From Tetragonia tetragonoides (Eukaryota > Streptophyta > Magnoliopsida > Caryophyllales > Aizoaceae), in the NCBI GenBank assembly GCA_038025085.1, contig CM076153.1:18017001-18081000 (forward strand): a stretch of 64,000 bases of DNA. Direction: 5' to 3'. The position numbers were made by a program, and so were the translations under genes. The notes beneath the pieces are model-generated. The model made no database searches. It was not told the DNA's origin and worked only from the letters and a program-made list of their open reading frames with translations. The number at the start of each line of letters is the position of its first letter. The stretch's first letter is position 1. Positions 36,411-48,629 of the stretch are shown one piece after another.

Positions 36411-37696
36411 GGCCGCCCTATGGTATAGGGCGGGATGCACCAAGGCACGCACAACGCTAGGCACGGGCAGATTGCGCTTTTTTTTTTTTTTCTTGTTTTG
36501 TTTTGTTTCCCGTTTATATATTGTTAGTGTCCTTAACTGATACAAAAGGTTACTTTGCCAAGTTGGTTGGGATAAATGTCGTGGGAGGCTCCACCCGAGT
36601 TCAACTCTGCGCTGGCACATCTTTTTTTTTTTCTTTTTCTCCCCTTCTGGGTTACATGAGATTAGTTACTATTGTTTTGAAATTATTTTTATTTTCTTTA
36701 TCTTTCTTTTCCATTTTCCCTAAAGTATATATTGTATTTTTATCAACTGACCAAGATTAACTAACACTGCTTTCTCCTTAAACTAACACTAAAGATTAAT
36801 AATCTAATACTGGAGTTTTAAAAACTCAAATTGCCTAGCAATAAACGAATAATGCTTTTTCAATGAACTAACACTAGAGATCGATAATCTGACATTAGAG
36901 ATCAATAATCTGACACTTGAGTTTTATGGAGTCAAATTGCATCTCAACAAATTATTAAATCATGACATAAATTAACTAACATTGTTTTTCTCATTGAACT
37001 AGGATTACGTATCAATAATTTGACATTGAAATTTTAAAAAGTCAAATTGCATCTCAACTAATTAAAACAAGCCTTAAATTAACAAACACAACTTTTCTCA
37101 ATGACCAAACACTACAAAATCAATAATCTGACACTGGAACTTTATGAACTCAAATAGTTCCCTATAAACTAACACATGCCTTAAATTAATTAACACTGGT
37201 TTTCAATAAACTAACACTAGAAATCAATAATCTGACGCTGAAGTTTTAGCACCAAAAAAAAAAAAAAAATAAAGTCAAATTGCATCTCAACAACTTAAAA
37301 CACGCCTTAAATTAACTAACACTTCTTTGCTAATGAACTAACACTATATATCAATAATCTGACACTGAAAATTTAAAAAGTCAAATTGCATCTCAACAAA
37401 TGTAAACATGCCTTAAATTAACTAACACTATTTTCTCAATGATCAAACACTACAAATCGATAATATGTCATTGGAGTTCTATAAAGTCAAGTTGCTTTTC
37501 AATAAACTAATTAACACATACCTTCACTTAACTAACAATGCTTTCTCAATAAACTAATACTAGAAACTAATAATCTGACACTGGAGTTCTATAAAGTCAA
37601 ATTGCATCTCAACAAATTTAAACATGTCTCAATCTGACACTGGAGTTTTATAAAGTCAAATTTAATCTGATACTGGAGTTTTATAAAGTCAAATTG
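36411..37696. mobile_element. TIR transposon, left part, unit 2
   Basis: Left end (GGCCGCCCTATGG) and most of the 107-bp tandem repeats, as in unit 1. The last repeats are shortened and rearranged from about 37625, and the element is cut at about 37696, where it joins CACTA right-end sequence. Its right part reappears at 39163-39767. Confidence 0.75.
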
Positions 37697-37800
37697 TTGC
37701 AGTTAATTAGCTACGGTTTTGAGTTGTTGGATCCAGTTAGAATCCGCAGCCATTAACTCTTCTTCTTTTTTTTTTTTTTTTTTTTTTTTCTTTTGTAGTG
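37697..37800. mobile_element. CACTA element, right-end fragment
   Basis: Only the last about 104 bp of the CACTA element remain, ending in GTAGTG followed by AGG. The left part was lost in the deletion that fused the 107-bp repeats to this point. Confidence 0.8.
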
Positions 37801-38085
37801 AGGAGATAGAGCATGATTTATTCGAATAGGAACGAATGCAATAATAGATTTCATAGTAATGGTTCACATGCAGCTTTATTTTCATTGACAATAATAATTA
37901 AACAAAAGTTATCATTACATGCTTACTTTTTAGTAGTAGTAAGCAGTAGCACACACAAATTGGTACACACTGTATGTCTGTATAGGACAGAATTGAAATC
38001 ACGATATTACACCATAGTAGCAATTAAAACTATATGCTGCATGCATGCGTGATTGGGTTGTTTGCCATCGATCAACATGTATCTA

Positions 38086-38249
38086 TCAATGGCATTCCCC
38101 GTAGTAACAGAGACAAGCCTTTTCACCTTTGTACCATTTGCATTCACCGTAGTGAGCTCCCCAAGTGTTCTTACATTTGTAGTTGCAACGATCGAAACAC
38201 CCACCCTTGTACACCCATCCACATTTCTGTGCTTCAGCCACTTGGATCT
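38086..38249 (-). pseudogene. Defensin-like copy E, orphan exon 2
   Basis: A complete and undamaged exon 2 (CAG acceptor, split-codon start, TGA 38086-38088) encoding the same mature peptide as copy F, eight cysteines and Tyr 37 included. Going upstream, the intron runs through the hAT-like MITE and about 230 bp of the Stowaway-like MITE, then stops at 39157, where unrelated sequence begins. No exon 1, signal peptide or promoter follows before copy F, so this copy should not make a secreted peptide on its own. It is recent: the exon has had no time to decay. Confidence 0.82.
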
Positions 38250-38299
38250 CTGAAAAAAGAGAGTATTAATTAGTTAGTACGTGTCTTAAGAGTTGAGGC

Positions 38300-38704
38300 T
38301 AGGAGTGTAACTAAGCCGAGCTGAGTTCGAGCCAGGCCTGCTCCAAATTCGACTTAGTTTGGCTTAACTCTGACTCGACTCGGTTTGATTCTACTCGGAT
38401 TCAAACTCGTCATTATAAACCTTATAAAAAATAAATCAATTTAAAGCATTTGTTATTGCATTGTATTTGACTACAAGCAATCCTTTTGCACCTTATAAAA
38501 AAAACCTAAAATAAAAATGAATTTCCGTAAATATTTAATTGTGGGAAAAATCAAGTCGACTGAGTCGTTTGAGTAGAGCATGCGTGGTAGGCTCGGGCTC
38601 GACTCGAAAAGCATTTGCGCCGACTCAACCTCGATTGGACGAGCTTTGACCGAGCCGAGCCCGAATATTCACCGAGTTGGCTCGACTCAGTTGTTACGCC
38701 CTTA
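38300..38704. mobile_element. hAT-like MITE, copy E
   Basis: Same element as 19848-20252, with GAGTCGAGC-type inverted ends. No SINE inside. Confidence 0.62.
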
Positions 38705-38924
38705 GCTAGTTGAGGCCAAATCCAAGAACATCCACTATATACATTTTTATTTTTTGAAAAAAAATACTCACTTTAATTTGAGTTTTTAGACGAACAAAAA
38801 TGATATAAGTGTCCAACTTTGAACAATAATACAGGACAAAAAAATAATTTGATTCATATTATTCGTTGTATTCAAATTAAATTAGATTATTGTCATAATA
38901 TTTTTATTTTCAAATTGCTTGTTA

Positions 38925-39157
38925 CTTATTCGCTCCGTCTTATTATATAAGTCGTTCTACAATTTTTTTTCCCCATAATATAAGTTATTTTAGAGTTTCA
39001 ATAAAATATTTTTTATATTTTACGTATTTTACCCATTTTACCCTTCTTTCACATTAATTTATTAATTGTTCACGCCTTCTTCATAAAATCTAAAGTCAAA
39101 GGGTATTCTAGTAAAATAAAACAATTTTTGTTAGAATTGAAACTCATTGAATGACTT
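38925..39157. mobile_element. Stowaway-like MITE, truncated, copy E
   Basis: Left part of the intronic MITE. It stops at ATGACTT (39157), where the duplication breakpoint lies, followed by a 5-bp filler and the right part of the TIR element. Confidence 0.7.
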
Positions 39158-39162
39158 AAAGT

Positions 39163-39767
39163 CACATGCATTAAATATAATATGACAGTGGAGTTTTTAT
39201 GACAGTGCTTTCACTGAAGTAATTATAAACTTATGCGAAAATAAATTCGGATGCACTTCTCATACCATTTGATGACAAAGAGAAGTTACTGTCAAACATC
39301 TTATGATACAAATGGACTCAAACAACCTCAAAAGACCATATATCCTTGCACCAAACGACTAGCTTTTTCCTTTTTTAAATATTTTTTTATTTTACTTTCA
39401 TTTGTTAACTCACAAATTTCATTGAGTTCACGAGTACATGACGAGATCGATGAGTCGATAGATGACAATGTTGACGACTTGACCAGCGAGATCGATGACG
39501 ATGATTAGATCGATGGCGATGATGGAGCTGGTGGTAACACGAAGCACGATGACGATGACGATGACGATGGGGTTGATAGCGGTGTTGGCGGTGAATCGGT
39601 GATGGCAGTGATCGAATATAATGAGGAGAAACAGAGTTAGGAGAAAGAGAGAGAGGATGACATGAGGTTGGTAGTGACTAATGAGTACGCGTGCTATTGC
39701 TGAAATATATTGGGCCCTATACAAGTGAAATGTGCGCGTGGCACTCGCCCTATCCGAAAAGGCGGCC
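39163..39767. mobile_element. TIR transposon, right part, unit 2
   Basis: Matches 17320-17924 of unit 1, with the GATGAC-rich block and the GGCGGCC right end followed by TCTTTTAA. Confidence 0.75.
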
Positions 39768-40479
39768 TCTTTTAAGTTTTTGTGTTTATTTTATGGATGC
39801 GAAGAGAATCGGGAAAAGAGAATGATAGGCGGACAGGAAGGAAAAGTGTAATATGTGTAATATTTCAACCTATTTGTCATTTTCCCTTTCCCCCATTATC
39901 CCCAACTTTAGGCGGAGGGGTAATTAAGGGAAATTCCCCCCGGCCCCATTCACTTTATTTCCCTCTCATTTCCTTTCCCTTACTTTCTAACTACCAAATC
40001 TGTCCTAAATCTTAATTATCACTTGAGTTGATTATTTATAAGTTTGGGGTGTATATGGGTGAGGTCTAGAATGAAATTTTGTCATTATGATCGAAAATTT
40101 ATTTCCATTATGTATTTGACATACTAAACTGTACTGGTCTGGTTTGTCTGCGGGCTAACAAACTTTTTTTTTTTTTCTTTTAATAATCAAATTTCATATA
40201 TTTTTGTTTGGGCTACAACAACATTTACACGTACAAAAATGCAATTATGCATTTATTTTTATTATAAAGAATAAGCCTAGATTTTATTCATCCACTAAGA
40301 AGGAAAATGGTAAACAGGGTAAAAGCGCAAAGCATAAATACAAGTATACAACCCTCACTCTTACAAAAGAGAGGTAGCTATCCAAGAGAACTAGTTGATC
40401 AATTGAAAAGTGAGCTGACCCTGATCATCACCAATACTTTTTCCAAACAATTGAACGCTAACTTCAAATTAAGTTGAGG
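39768..40479. other. Non-coding stretch, unit 2
   Basis: Near-identical to 17925-18634; nothing recognised. Confidence 0.45.
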
Positions 40480-41194
40480 CACTGCAAAAAAAACGAAAAA
40501 CGGCTGAGGATTTTAGCTACGGATTTTTTTCGTAGCTAATTAGGTGTGGATTTTATAAATATGTAACTAATAGATACGGAAAAAATTTCGTGGCAAATTA
40601 GTTGCGGAATGGAAATTTATTTTTCGGAGCTAAATAGCTGCGGAAATTTAATCATCCATAAATCAGATAACAAATAAATAATATAATAATTTTAAAAAAA
40701 TTAGCTGCGAAATTAATTTCTGCAGCTAAAATAACATCGAAATCAATTAATTCCGACGCAATTTTTACTTTTTAATCATGGGGTGTAATACAGGTTAGTA
40801 TAATATATGTGCATTACATATTGAGAAGTTGTTTGGTACCTCGCTTGTAAAGAGGTGCCTCATGCACGAGTGCGACGTGGGTCCAATTCCTGCACCTCTA
40901 GCGTCTAATTCAACTTTTGTCTTTAATTTTTTTTTAAATCTCAGCGACGGAGTCAACTTTTCCCGTTGCTGATATCAGCTACGGAATCAGCTTTTCCTGT
41001 CGCTGGTATCATCGGCGGAAAGGTTTCCGCAACTATTTTTTCTCAGCGTCAAGAAAAATTGCGGGGAATTTATCCCTCCGCTCGCCCCGTTGTTGCAGTT
41101 AATTAGCTACGGTTTTGAGTTGTTGGATCCAGTTAGAATCCGCAGCCGTTTTCTCTTCTTTTTTTTTTTTTTTTTTTTTTTTTCTTTTGTAGTG
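40480..41194. mobile_element. Non-autonomous CACTA element, unit 2 full copy
   Basis: Full copy, CACTGCAAAA at the left and TTTTGTAGTG at the right, with AGG on both sides. Equivalent of 18635-19347. Confidence 0.87.
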
Positions 41195-41479
41195 AGGAGA
41201 TATAGCATGATTTATTTGAATAGGAACGAATGCAATAATAGTTTTCATAGTAATGGTTCACATGCAGCTTTATTTTCATTGACAATAATAATTAAACAAA
41301 AGTTATCATTACATGCTTACTTTTTAGTAGTAGTAAGCAGTAGCACACACAAATTGGTACACACTGTATGTCTGTATAGGACAGAATTGAAATCACGATA
41401 TTACACCATAGTAGCAATTAAAACTATATGCTGCATGCATGCGTGATTGGGTTGTTTGCCATCGATCAACATGTATCTA

Positions 41480-42794
41480 TCAATGGCATTCCCCGTAGTA
41501 ACAGAGACAAGCCTTTTCACCTTTGTACCATTTGCATTCACCGTAGTGAGCTCCCCAAGTGTTCTTACATTTGTAGTTGCAACGATCGAAACACCCACCC
41601 TTGTACACCCATCCACATTTCTGTGCTTCAGCCACTTGGATCTCTGAAAAAAGAGAATATTAATTAGTTAGTACGTGTCTTAAGAGTTGAGGCTAGGGGT
41701 GTAACTAAGCCGAGCTGAGTTCGAGCCAGGTCTGCTCCAAATTCGACTTAGTTTGGCTTAACTCTGACTCGACTCGGTTTGATTCTACTCGGATTCAAAC
41801 TCGTCATTATAAACCTTATAAAAAATTAATCAATTTAAAACATTTGTTATTGCATTGTATTTGACTACAAGCGATCCTTTTGCACCTTATAAAAAAAACC
41901 TAAAATAAAAATGAATTTCCGTAAATATTTAATTGTGGGAAAAATCAAGTCGACTGAGTCGTTTGAGTAGAGCATGCATGGTAGGCTCGGGCTCGACTCG
42001 GAAAGCATTTGCGCCGACTCTAACCTCGATTGGACGAGCTTTGACCGAGCCGAGCCCGAATATTCACCGAGTTGGCTCGACTCAGTTGTTACGCCCTTAG
42101 CTAGTTGAGGCCACATCCAAGAACATCCACTATATACATTTTTATTTTTTGAAAAAAAATACTCACTTTAATTTGAGTTTTTAGACGAACAAAAATGATA
42201 TAAGTGTCCAACTTTGAACAATAATACAGGACAAAAAAATAATTTGATTCATATTATTCGTTGTATTCAAATTAAATTAGATTATTGTCATAATATTTTT
42301 ATTTTCAAATTGCTTGTTACTTATTCGCTCCGTCTTATTATATAAGTCGTTCTACAATTTTTTTCCCCATAATATAAGTTATTTTAGAGTTTCAATAAAA
42401 TATTTTTTATATTTTACGTATTTTACCCATTTTACCCTTCTTTCACATGAATTTATTAATTGTTCACGCCTTCTTCATAAAATCTAAAGTCAAAGGGTAT
42501 TCTAGTAAAATAAAACAATTTTTGTTAGAATTGAAACTCATTGAATGACTTTCATAATTTTTGTACTGCAAAAACCTTAAACGCTCTAAATAATGGAACG
42601 GAGGGAGTATATTATACTCTGGGTATATATTTTGAAATGCTACGGAGTATCATTTAAGATCTATGTGTTTGCCTAATATGGTAATTTCGAAAATAGCAAG
42701 GAAGGGATTTAATTAAGTACTCACCGTTGCTAGCAACAAGGAAGAATATGAGAGAGATAGCAAGTAAGCTAACAAAGCAAGCAGACTTAGCCAT
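41480..42794 (-). CDS. Defensin-like secreted cysteine-rich peptide, copy F
   Basis: Exons 42725-42794 (ATG 42792-42794) and 41480-41643 (TGA 41480-41482), intron about 1.08 kb, phase 1. Signal start MAKSACFVSLL, mature peptide with Tyr 37, same eight-cysteine spacing as the other copies. Exon 2 differs from copy B only by three synonymous bases, while exon 1 has two amino-acid differences. The intron carries the hAT-like MITE (41694-42099) and the Stowaway-like MITE (42320-42607). TATA box and polyadenylation signal are intact, so it is likely functional. Confidence 0.88.
41694..42099. mobile_element. hAT-like MITE, copy F intron
   Basis: Same element as 19848-20252, starting TAGGGGTGTAAC and flanked by GTTGAGGC. 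Confidence 0.63.
42320..42607. mobile_element. Stowaway-like MITE, copy F intron
   Basis: Same element as 51-339, with TA flanks and the CTCCCTCCGTTCC terminus. Confidence 0.72.
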
Positions 42795-42905
42795 TTTCTT
42801 CCTTTCTTAATTGATTGTATATATCGAGTTAGTTTGTCAGTTGTGAGTTGTGAGTTGTGATTGTGAGTTGTGAGTTGTGAGTTGTAAGTTGTGGAAAGAG
42901 CGTAG

Positions 42906-42913
42906 TATTTATA
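42906..42913 (-). promoter_or_regulatory. TATA box of defensin-like copy F
   Basis: TATAAATA on the minus strand, about 112-119 bp upstream of the copy F ATG. The repeat tract between them is one GAGTTGT unit longer than in copy C. Confidence 0.7.
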
Positions 42914-43333
42914 GACTGATTTCTTGCATAGTTACATGGCAATACATTCATTTAACAAAGAAATTTCAATAATTGTACGTAGTAGTAGATGAACAGAAGA
43001 ATCTGTCAATTAATTGTACGTACGTACGTACGTAGAAATTTAATTAACAGCAAACGATTACTTAAGCCTGTGACTTGTTCTACCCAGTCGGCACCTGCTC
43101 CAAAGCAAATGGGAATAGATAAATAAAAACCAAAGTGGTTGAATTTGATCAATGTATGAGTTGGGTTTGATTGTTATGAATGGACAAACGGTTTGTTTTA
43201 GAGTATTTTATCCCGTTTATGGATTGACCCGATGCATGTGAACAAGATTAGTCCTTTTCTAAAGTACTCAAGATGAGCCTGTGGTCCATACCAAATAAAT
43301 AATGTCAAATACACTAGCATATTTTTCTCTTAA

Positions 43334-43984
43334 TTTTTTTTTTTTTAAGGAAACAGAATTCATTCATTCATAAAAAATCATCCGGCATCTACAATTATGA
43401 ATATCTCTAAACAAATATAGATCTAACATAACCAAGTATAAATTTAATATCACAAGATGAATATGACTCCCACTATCGCTGCTTGAAATCAGTGTATTCA
43501 TCAGCTTCAGCGATAAGTGAATACCAATCTAAACATCACTGCTAAACATCGACGTCTTGATCAGCTTCTTCAATAATTGACAATGCCCTGATATAGTAAA
43601 AAATACGCTACACAGTAAACGGGAGGCCACCGCCGCCTTTTCCCTACGATCGCAGGTAAGCACGAAACATGCTGCAACTATTTGGAAGAATAAATCCCCT
43701 TGGCATATATAGTAGATTGAACTTGTCTTCGTGACTCATTAAACCGAACCCAAAAACACAAATTCTACAATCCACCGACAAATGCGGAGAAACTCCACAA
43801 TCTGTCATCCAAGGATCGAAGAGTTTATTACTAACCATAAAGAAAAATAAACTAAAAGCGCTAGCCCAAATCAAAAGTAAAGAAACAACAACGGAGGGGC
43901 TAACCATCGACAAATGTCGGTAATAGCCCTAAGATGAGTCAAAGAAAATAGAGGCTAGGAATCCTTGAGAGAGAACGACAATTT
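43334..43984 (-). mobile_element. Poly-A retroposon, unit 3 copy
   Basis: Equivalent of 1062-1722; the poly-T run marks the tail. Confidence 0.55.
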
Positions 43985-46477
43985 TTTTTATCTCTTATTA
44001 ATTCTACTTCTCATTGAGACATGGGATTTATCTCGTATTATTTTGACTAGACTTATACATGAGTTATATCATATATGTCACACTATTATGGACCCATTCG
44101 AGGTAGTTTTTAGTTTTATATTTTTGTTTTTTATGAAAATTAACCAATTTTTGAAAATCAATATTTGATTTTTGATTTGTAATTGCCAATTTCAAAATCT
44201 AAGTGGATAACTATGATGATTTTTTTTAGTCCCAAATATTTTTCAATAAGGTAATAATAAATTTTTAAAATTAAAAACTTACAACTCACAAGTAACTTGT
44301 ACGGACTACGGACCCTTTAGAAGACATGAGGTGATAATATAGAATAATTAGGTTATATGGCAATTATACGATGATTTCTATAAGAAAGAATCAAAAGAGT
44401 AATATTACTTCAGCGGCCCTAGAATATTCAAAATCAAATCCATTTTGATTAAAACACCATAGTAATAAAGTTATTTTTTTTTTTTTTAAGGGGGACACCA
44501 TAATAATAAACTAATAGTCCATCTTTCATTATTAGTTATGCAACTAGAAATTTGATTGGAATAAACATTAATCATAATTTATTAACAACAAGTCTTGTGT
44601 GAGACCAACTCACAAAAAATTGGGGTTGTTTTTTTGAAATGTAGGGTTTACTTATGGTGAGCAGTGATCCCTCTGTTTCATTGAAAAGTGACCCCCGTCT
44701 CACCGAAAGTTGCTAAAAGATCTTCTTATGGAAGTTTTTGTGATTTACTACTTATTATTGTGAGAAAGTGAATATATATGAGATCGTCTCAACATGAGGT
44801 CATCTCTATAGCCAAACTTGACATCAGGTTTATTTGAGGTAGCCTCACATTGAGGCGGCTTCATATAAGAATATCTCCTAGATAACCATGACATTTAAAA
44901 GTGGGCGGATGATTTTAGGACAGATGGAGTAATTATGACCATAATTGAGATTTTGAGAAATGAATGGGGTACATGCCGTACATCTAGCAAATTACGAGGT
45001 CATAACATGGAAAAATTTAAGGAAACATATAAGACGGAAGCATAGGGGCATAGAGTCATGTAATTTGTCTAATGTGCCTGTTCTAGATGTCATGGAGAGG
45101 TAATTTAGAATTTATGGAGAGGTAAAATCAATTGAAAATTGCTATAAATCCGGTAACAAACTAACTGCATGTTTTCCTAGTTGAAAATGAAAGCTTGTAT
45201 AGATAGTTTATTAATTTTGTTATTGGAGATGAGTTATGAAATTATTTTGACAAACAAATTTATTATAGACAGTTGAAACACTAGTTTAAAATTGAAAATG
45301 TAATTAAAATAAAAGTTGGTTAATATTTGCCAAAACATTCATTAAAATTGCAAAATTAACTTGTTCGCAATATCTACAGATAGACCAAATGATGAAATGT
45401 TAACTTAGTGATTACTCGTAATATTGAGCCCTCTGTATATTTAGGTCTGAATCCTAAGTATGTTTATGAATCGTTGACTTTTACGTTGTCATAGACTAAG
45501 TAAAAGTTAAATAGTATTGAGACTATAAATTTGTTTTACTAATGAGTAGCAGACATATTCTGATGTAGTAGGGGCATGAATAAGTCTCATTCTTGTTAGG
45601 AGTAATTCTTTTTCCTAAAGAAAGACCTGTATGGTTGTATATCCAACGAGCTATATGGGAATTGAAACTGCTATGGCCAATTCTCAATGTCATTTATTTA
45701 GTTGGCTCCCATGCATCTTAGAAATATTGACATGCAAAATCTCCTATGTTTTGGTGGTACATAGTGTTAGAAATAAGACTACTGTAAAGCGAAATCAAAC
45801 GAAAGGAAAAACAAGAGCGAATGTGGGCCTAATGATTTACTGTGGAAATAAATTTATCGTGTTGTGGTAAGATCGAAGACCACTGCGTTAGAAGCGATTT
45901 CGTCCGGACTAGTGCAATCAGAACAAGACGTCGGCCCCCAAGGTTAGCACAACGCTCCCCAATTTACCGTGCTTTGGTGAGCGATTTGAGTCGTCAATTG
46001 GCTGTTAACCCTTCATTAATGAAGCATTGAAGGTAATTTTGGATGAAGAACTTTTTGGCTTCTTTGCTGTTTTTGTCCTGTTTTGGTTTTTTTTTTTTTT
46101 TTTTTTTTTTTTTGAGAAACCGTTCTGAATATCGTGTGTAAGTTGTAATAGTCATTGAAGACCTCATTTCCTCCTATTCTTAAGGTAATTTCCTCTCTGT
46201 ATACAGTACTAATTCTTAATGATGATTGACGATATATATCAACCGTTTCTTATTCTCTCAGCTCATTAGAATTTAATTATTAAGTGAATTGGTCAGTTAC
46301 AATTGGTGGGCCATCAATACACCATAATGTTAGCCATGGTGAATGAGAGAGATATGCCTATTGTAGTTATTGTATTTTATGTACTTTTAGTGGCTTATAA
46401 ATAGATATCTTTGGCATTCGGTGAAGTCATATCTCCTGGTTGGTTTTCCTATCCCCTCTTGAAATCTTTTTAAGACC
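43985..46477. other. Non-coding stretch, unit 3
   Basis: As in units 1 and 2, but with about 336 bp missing near 45115, which removes the GAGAC-type MITE. A poly-T run ends at 46113. No gene seen. Confidence 0.5.
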
Positions 46478-48629
46478 ATGGCTTCAATGAGGAGAGTATC
46501 TAATGGGAAGGATAATATCTATAGTTCTCTTGATAGTTTAACACCTAATAGTGAAGGTGTTCGAGTAAAGGTTCGTGTGTCTAGAATGTGGGATGTTTTA
46601 AATTTGAAGAATAATAGAGATCTTATGAGCACTGACATGGTCGTTATTGACGAAAAGGTATTATATAGTTCTCTAAATTGGTAGATTCCCCTACATGCAT
46701 ATGAAATATAGGCTATTATTACAGTTGCAGTTTTAATTGTCTTCTTACAGTAACTATCTGCTTTGGTCAAGGGTCCTATATCCATGTCACAATCAAGAGC
46801 AACATTGCACATCTTTTCCGCGGGCGGTCTTTTTGTTGATGGTGGTATTTACTTCATTAAGAACTTTGCTGTCACGGATAACCGAAGACAAAGCACCCTC
46901 TTGCCAAACACTATCATTATTGGTGTCTTCACTTCAAACTTGGTGAAGGATTACATGAGTGAGTTAACTCTTCCCATTTCTCTTTATAAACCCTCCTATT
47001 AATAATGTTAATGAAGTGTTGTTGTATTGTTAATAATGCTTTGGAATACTCTTAATTAAGTGTTGTTTTATTGTAAATGAAGTTGGTGGTATTGCCATTC
47101 TTTTTTACATTTTGCTATAGTGATCAGCATGCTGCACCCGCGCAACATGCAGAAGCTGTGATGGTGCCCTCCCATGCTTTCAAAATGTGATTATCTTAAG
47201 TATATGGTAGATTTGAATTTGCGGTACAGTTAACATTCAGTGATTATAATAGTTCAATGTCCGTTTTAGATGTGCTAATTTCATTATATCATAAAACTGC
47301 AGCGACAAGAAATGAAATAATTCTACAAACCCTAAAATAAAAAGCAAACTTCTGTCAATTAAAGAGTCCTGCATTTATATTCTGGTATCTTTGCCAAGGT
47401 TATATTTGCAATTTCAAATAAAATTTGTATGTGGTATGTAGTTTGATTTTCTGTCTAACTTGCTATCATCTATTTTTCTGGAACCCATTTGGTTTCATGT
47501 GTAAGGGTCGAAAAATTTGCAAAAATGCAATCATCATTAAAGTTACTCATCAAAAATGACCAATTAGGTTTCAAATTAAAAAATCCCAAGTTTGTTTGTT
47601 CTATATTCCAATTTGTTATATTGGTAGAGTGTAGTTAGGGGGTGAGAGCTTACAATAGTACCAGTTATCCTATTCCATTTCTTACTAAATTAAACTCTGG
47701 CATATAGACTCTACAACTTTGTCAACCATAAGAGCTACCAAAATATACCTCAATCTGGAGATTCCTGAAGTTTCTGAATTCAAGGGGAAGTACATGTACA
47801 CTTTAAATAAAACAGTACTTCTCATTGCTCCAAAATATTGGAATTTCAATGGTAAATGGACAAGACCCAAACAATGAACTAACTCAAACTTTTATATCTC
47901 AAGATCAACCAAATTCATTATTTTCGACGAAGAAGCTGAAAAATTGATTGGGCACTCAGCCATCAACCTTTACGATATGGATGCCAAAAAAGTGGTACTA
48001 ATTCTAATAGGACTATATATATTATACACCAGCTCCTAGAAATATGTGAATTCTTAATATACATTTCCTGTTCCATGAAAAAACCAACACCAAAAGAGTG
48101 GAGAAGATGAGGGAGAACTGCCGTCCCTTATCCAAAATCTTACAACTACTTCCCACGTATTCCATGTGAAACTTACAACTTACAACAAAGCTGCGTACAA
48201 ACAAAGTTTCATAGCGAACAAAGTCCTTAATGAAGCCATTCTAGAAGACAAGACTGAGAACGAGGTAATCCCAAAAGAAAACACATCTTTTTCTATTGTT
48301 TGCAATTAAATAAAATCTTTATTGCTCCCCCCAATGAATTTTTAATTACTCCAGAACCCCATGCTGAATCAGCCACGTGAAATTGGAAATGGTGACATAA
48401 ATGACGTGGATATGGTAGTTGAAGGAAATGCAAGCATTGCTAACTTGGACAATGGTCGTGGAACTGACTCAGGGCCAAGTCGGAAGAAAAGGCGCCTAAG
48501 GTGTGATTTAAACCACTGCAAAATAACAAATAAAGAACACCTGAAACAAGAAAGAATTACTAACATTAGTTGTTGCTCCCCAGGGTTATTGAGTCTGATG
48601 ATGAAGAAGTGGAGCCAACTGCGGCCTGA
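46478..48629 (+). pseudogene. RPA1-like pseudogene, unit 3, with large internal deletions
   Basis: Third RPA1-like copy. Exon 1 (46478-46657) and the last two exons (48355-48500, then to TGA 48627-48629) remain. A 496-bp deletion fuses exon 2 into exon 4 at about 46888, removing the first OB-fold end and exon 3. A 533-bp deletion fuses exon 5 to exon 7 at about 47908, removing the zinc-ribbon exon. Both junctions show 3-bp microhomology (AAG and CAA). The T5 frameshift and exon 5 TGA are also present. Clearly dead. Confidence 0.9.

Larger units (their letters stand above)
20423..42269. repeat. Segmental tandem array, unit 2
   Basis: Second copy of the 20.4-kb unit, near-identical to unit 1 up to about 37620. 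It then carries an extra segment: 37697-39157 matches 41091-42551, and at 39163 the sequence jumps back to the equivalent of unit-1 position 17320. The unit is therefore about 1.4 kb longer than unit 1. Intergenic stretches match unit 1 and show no additional genes. Confidence 0.92.
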
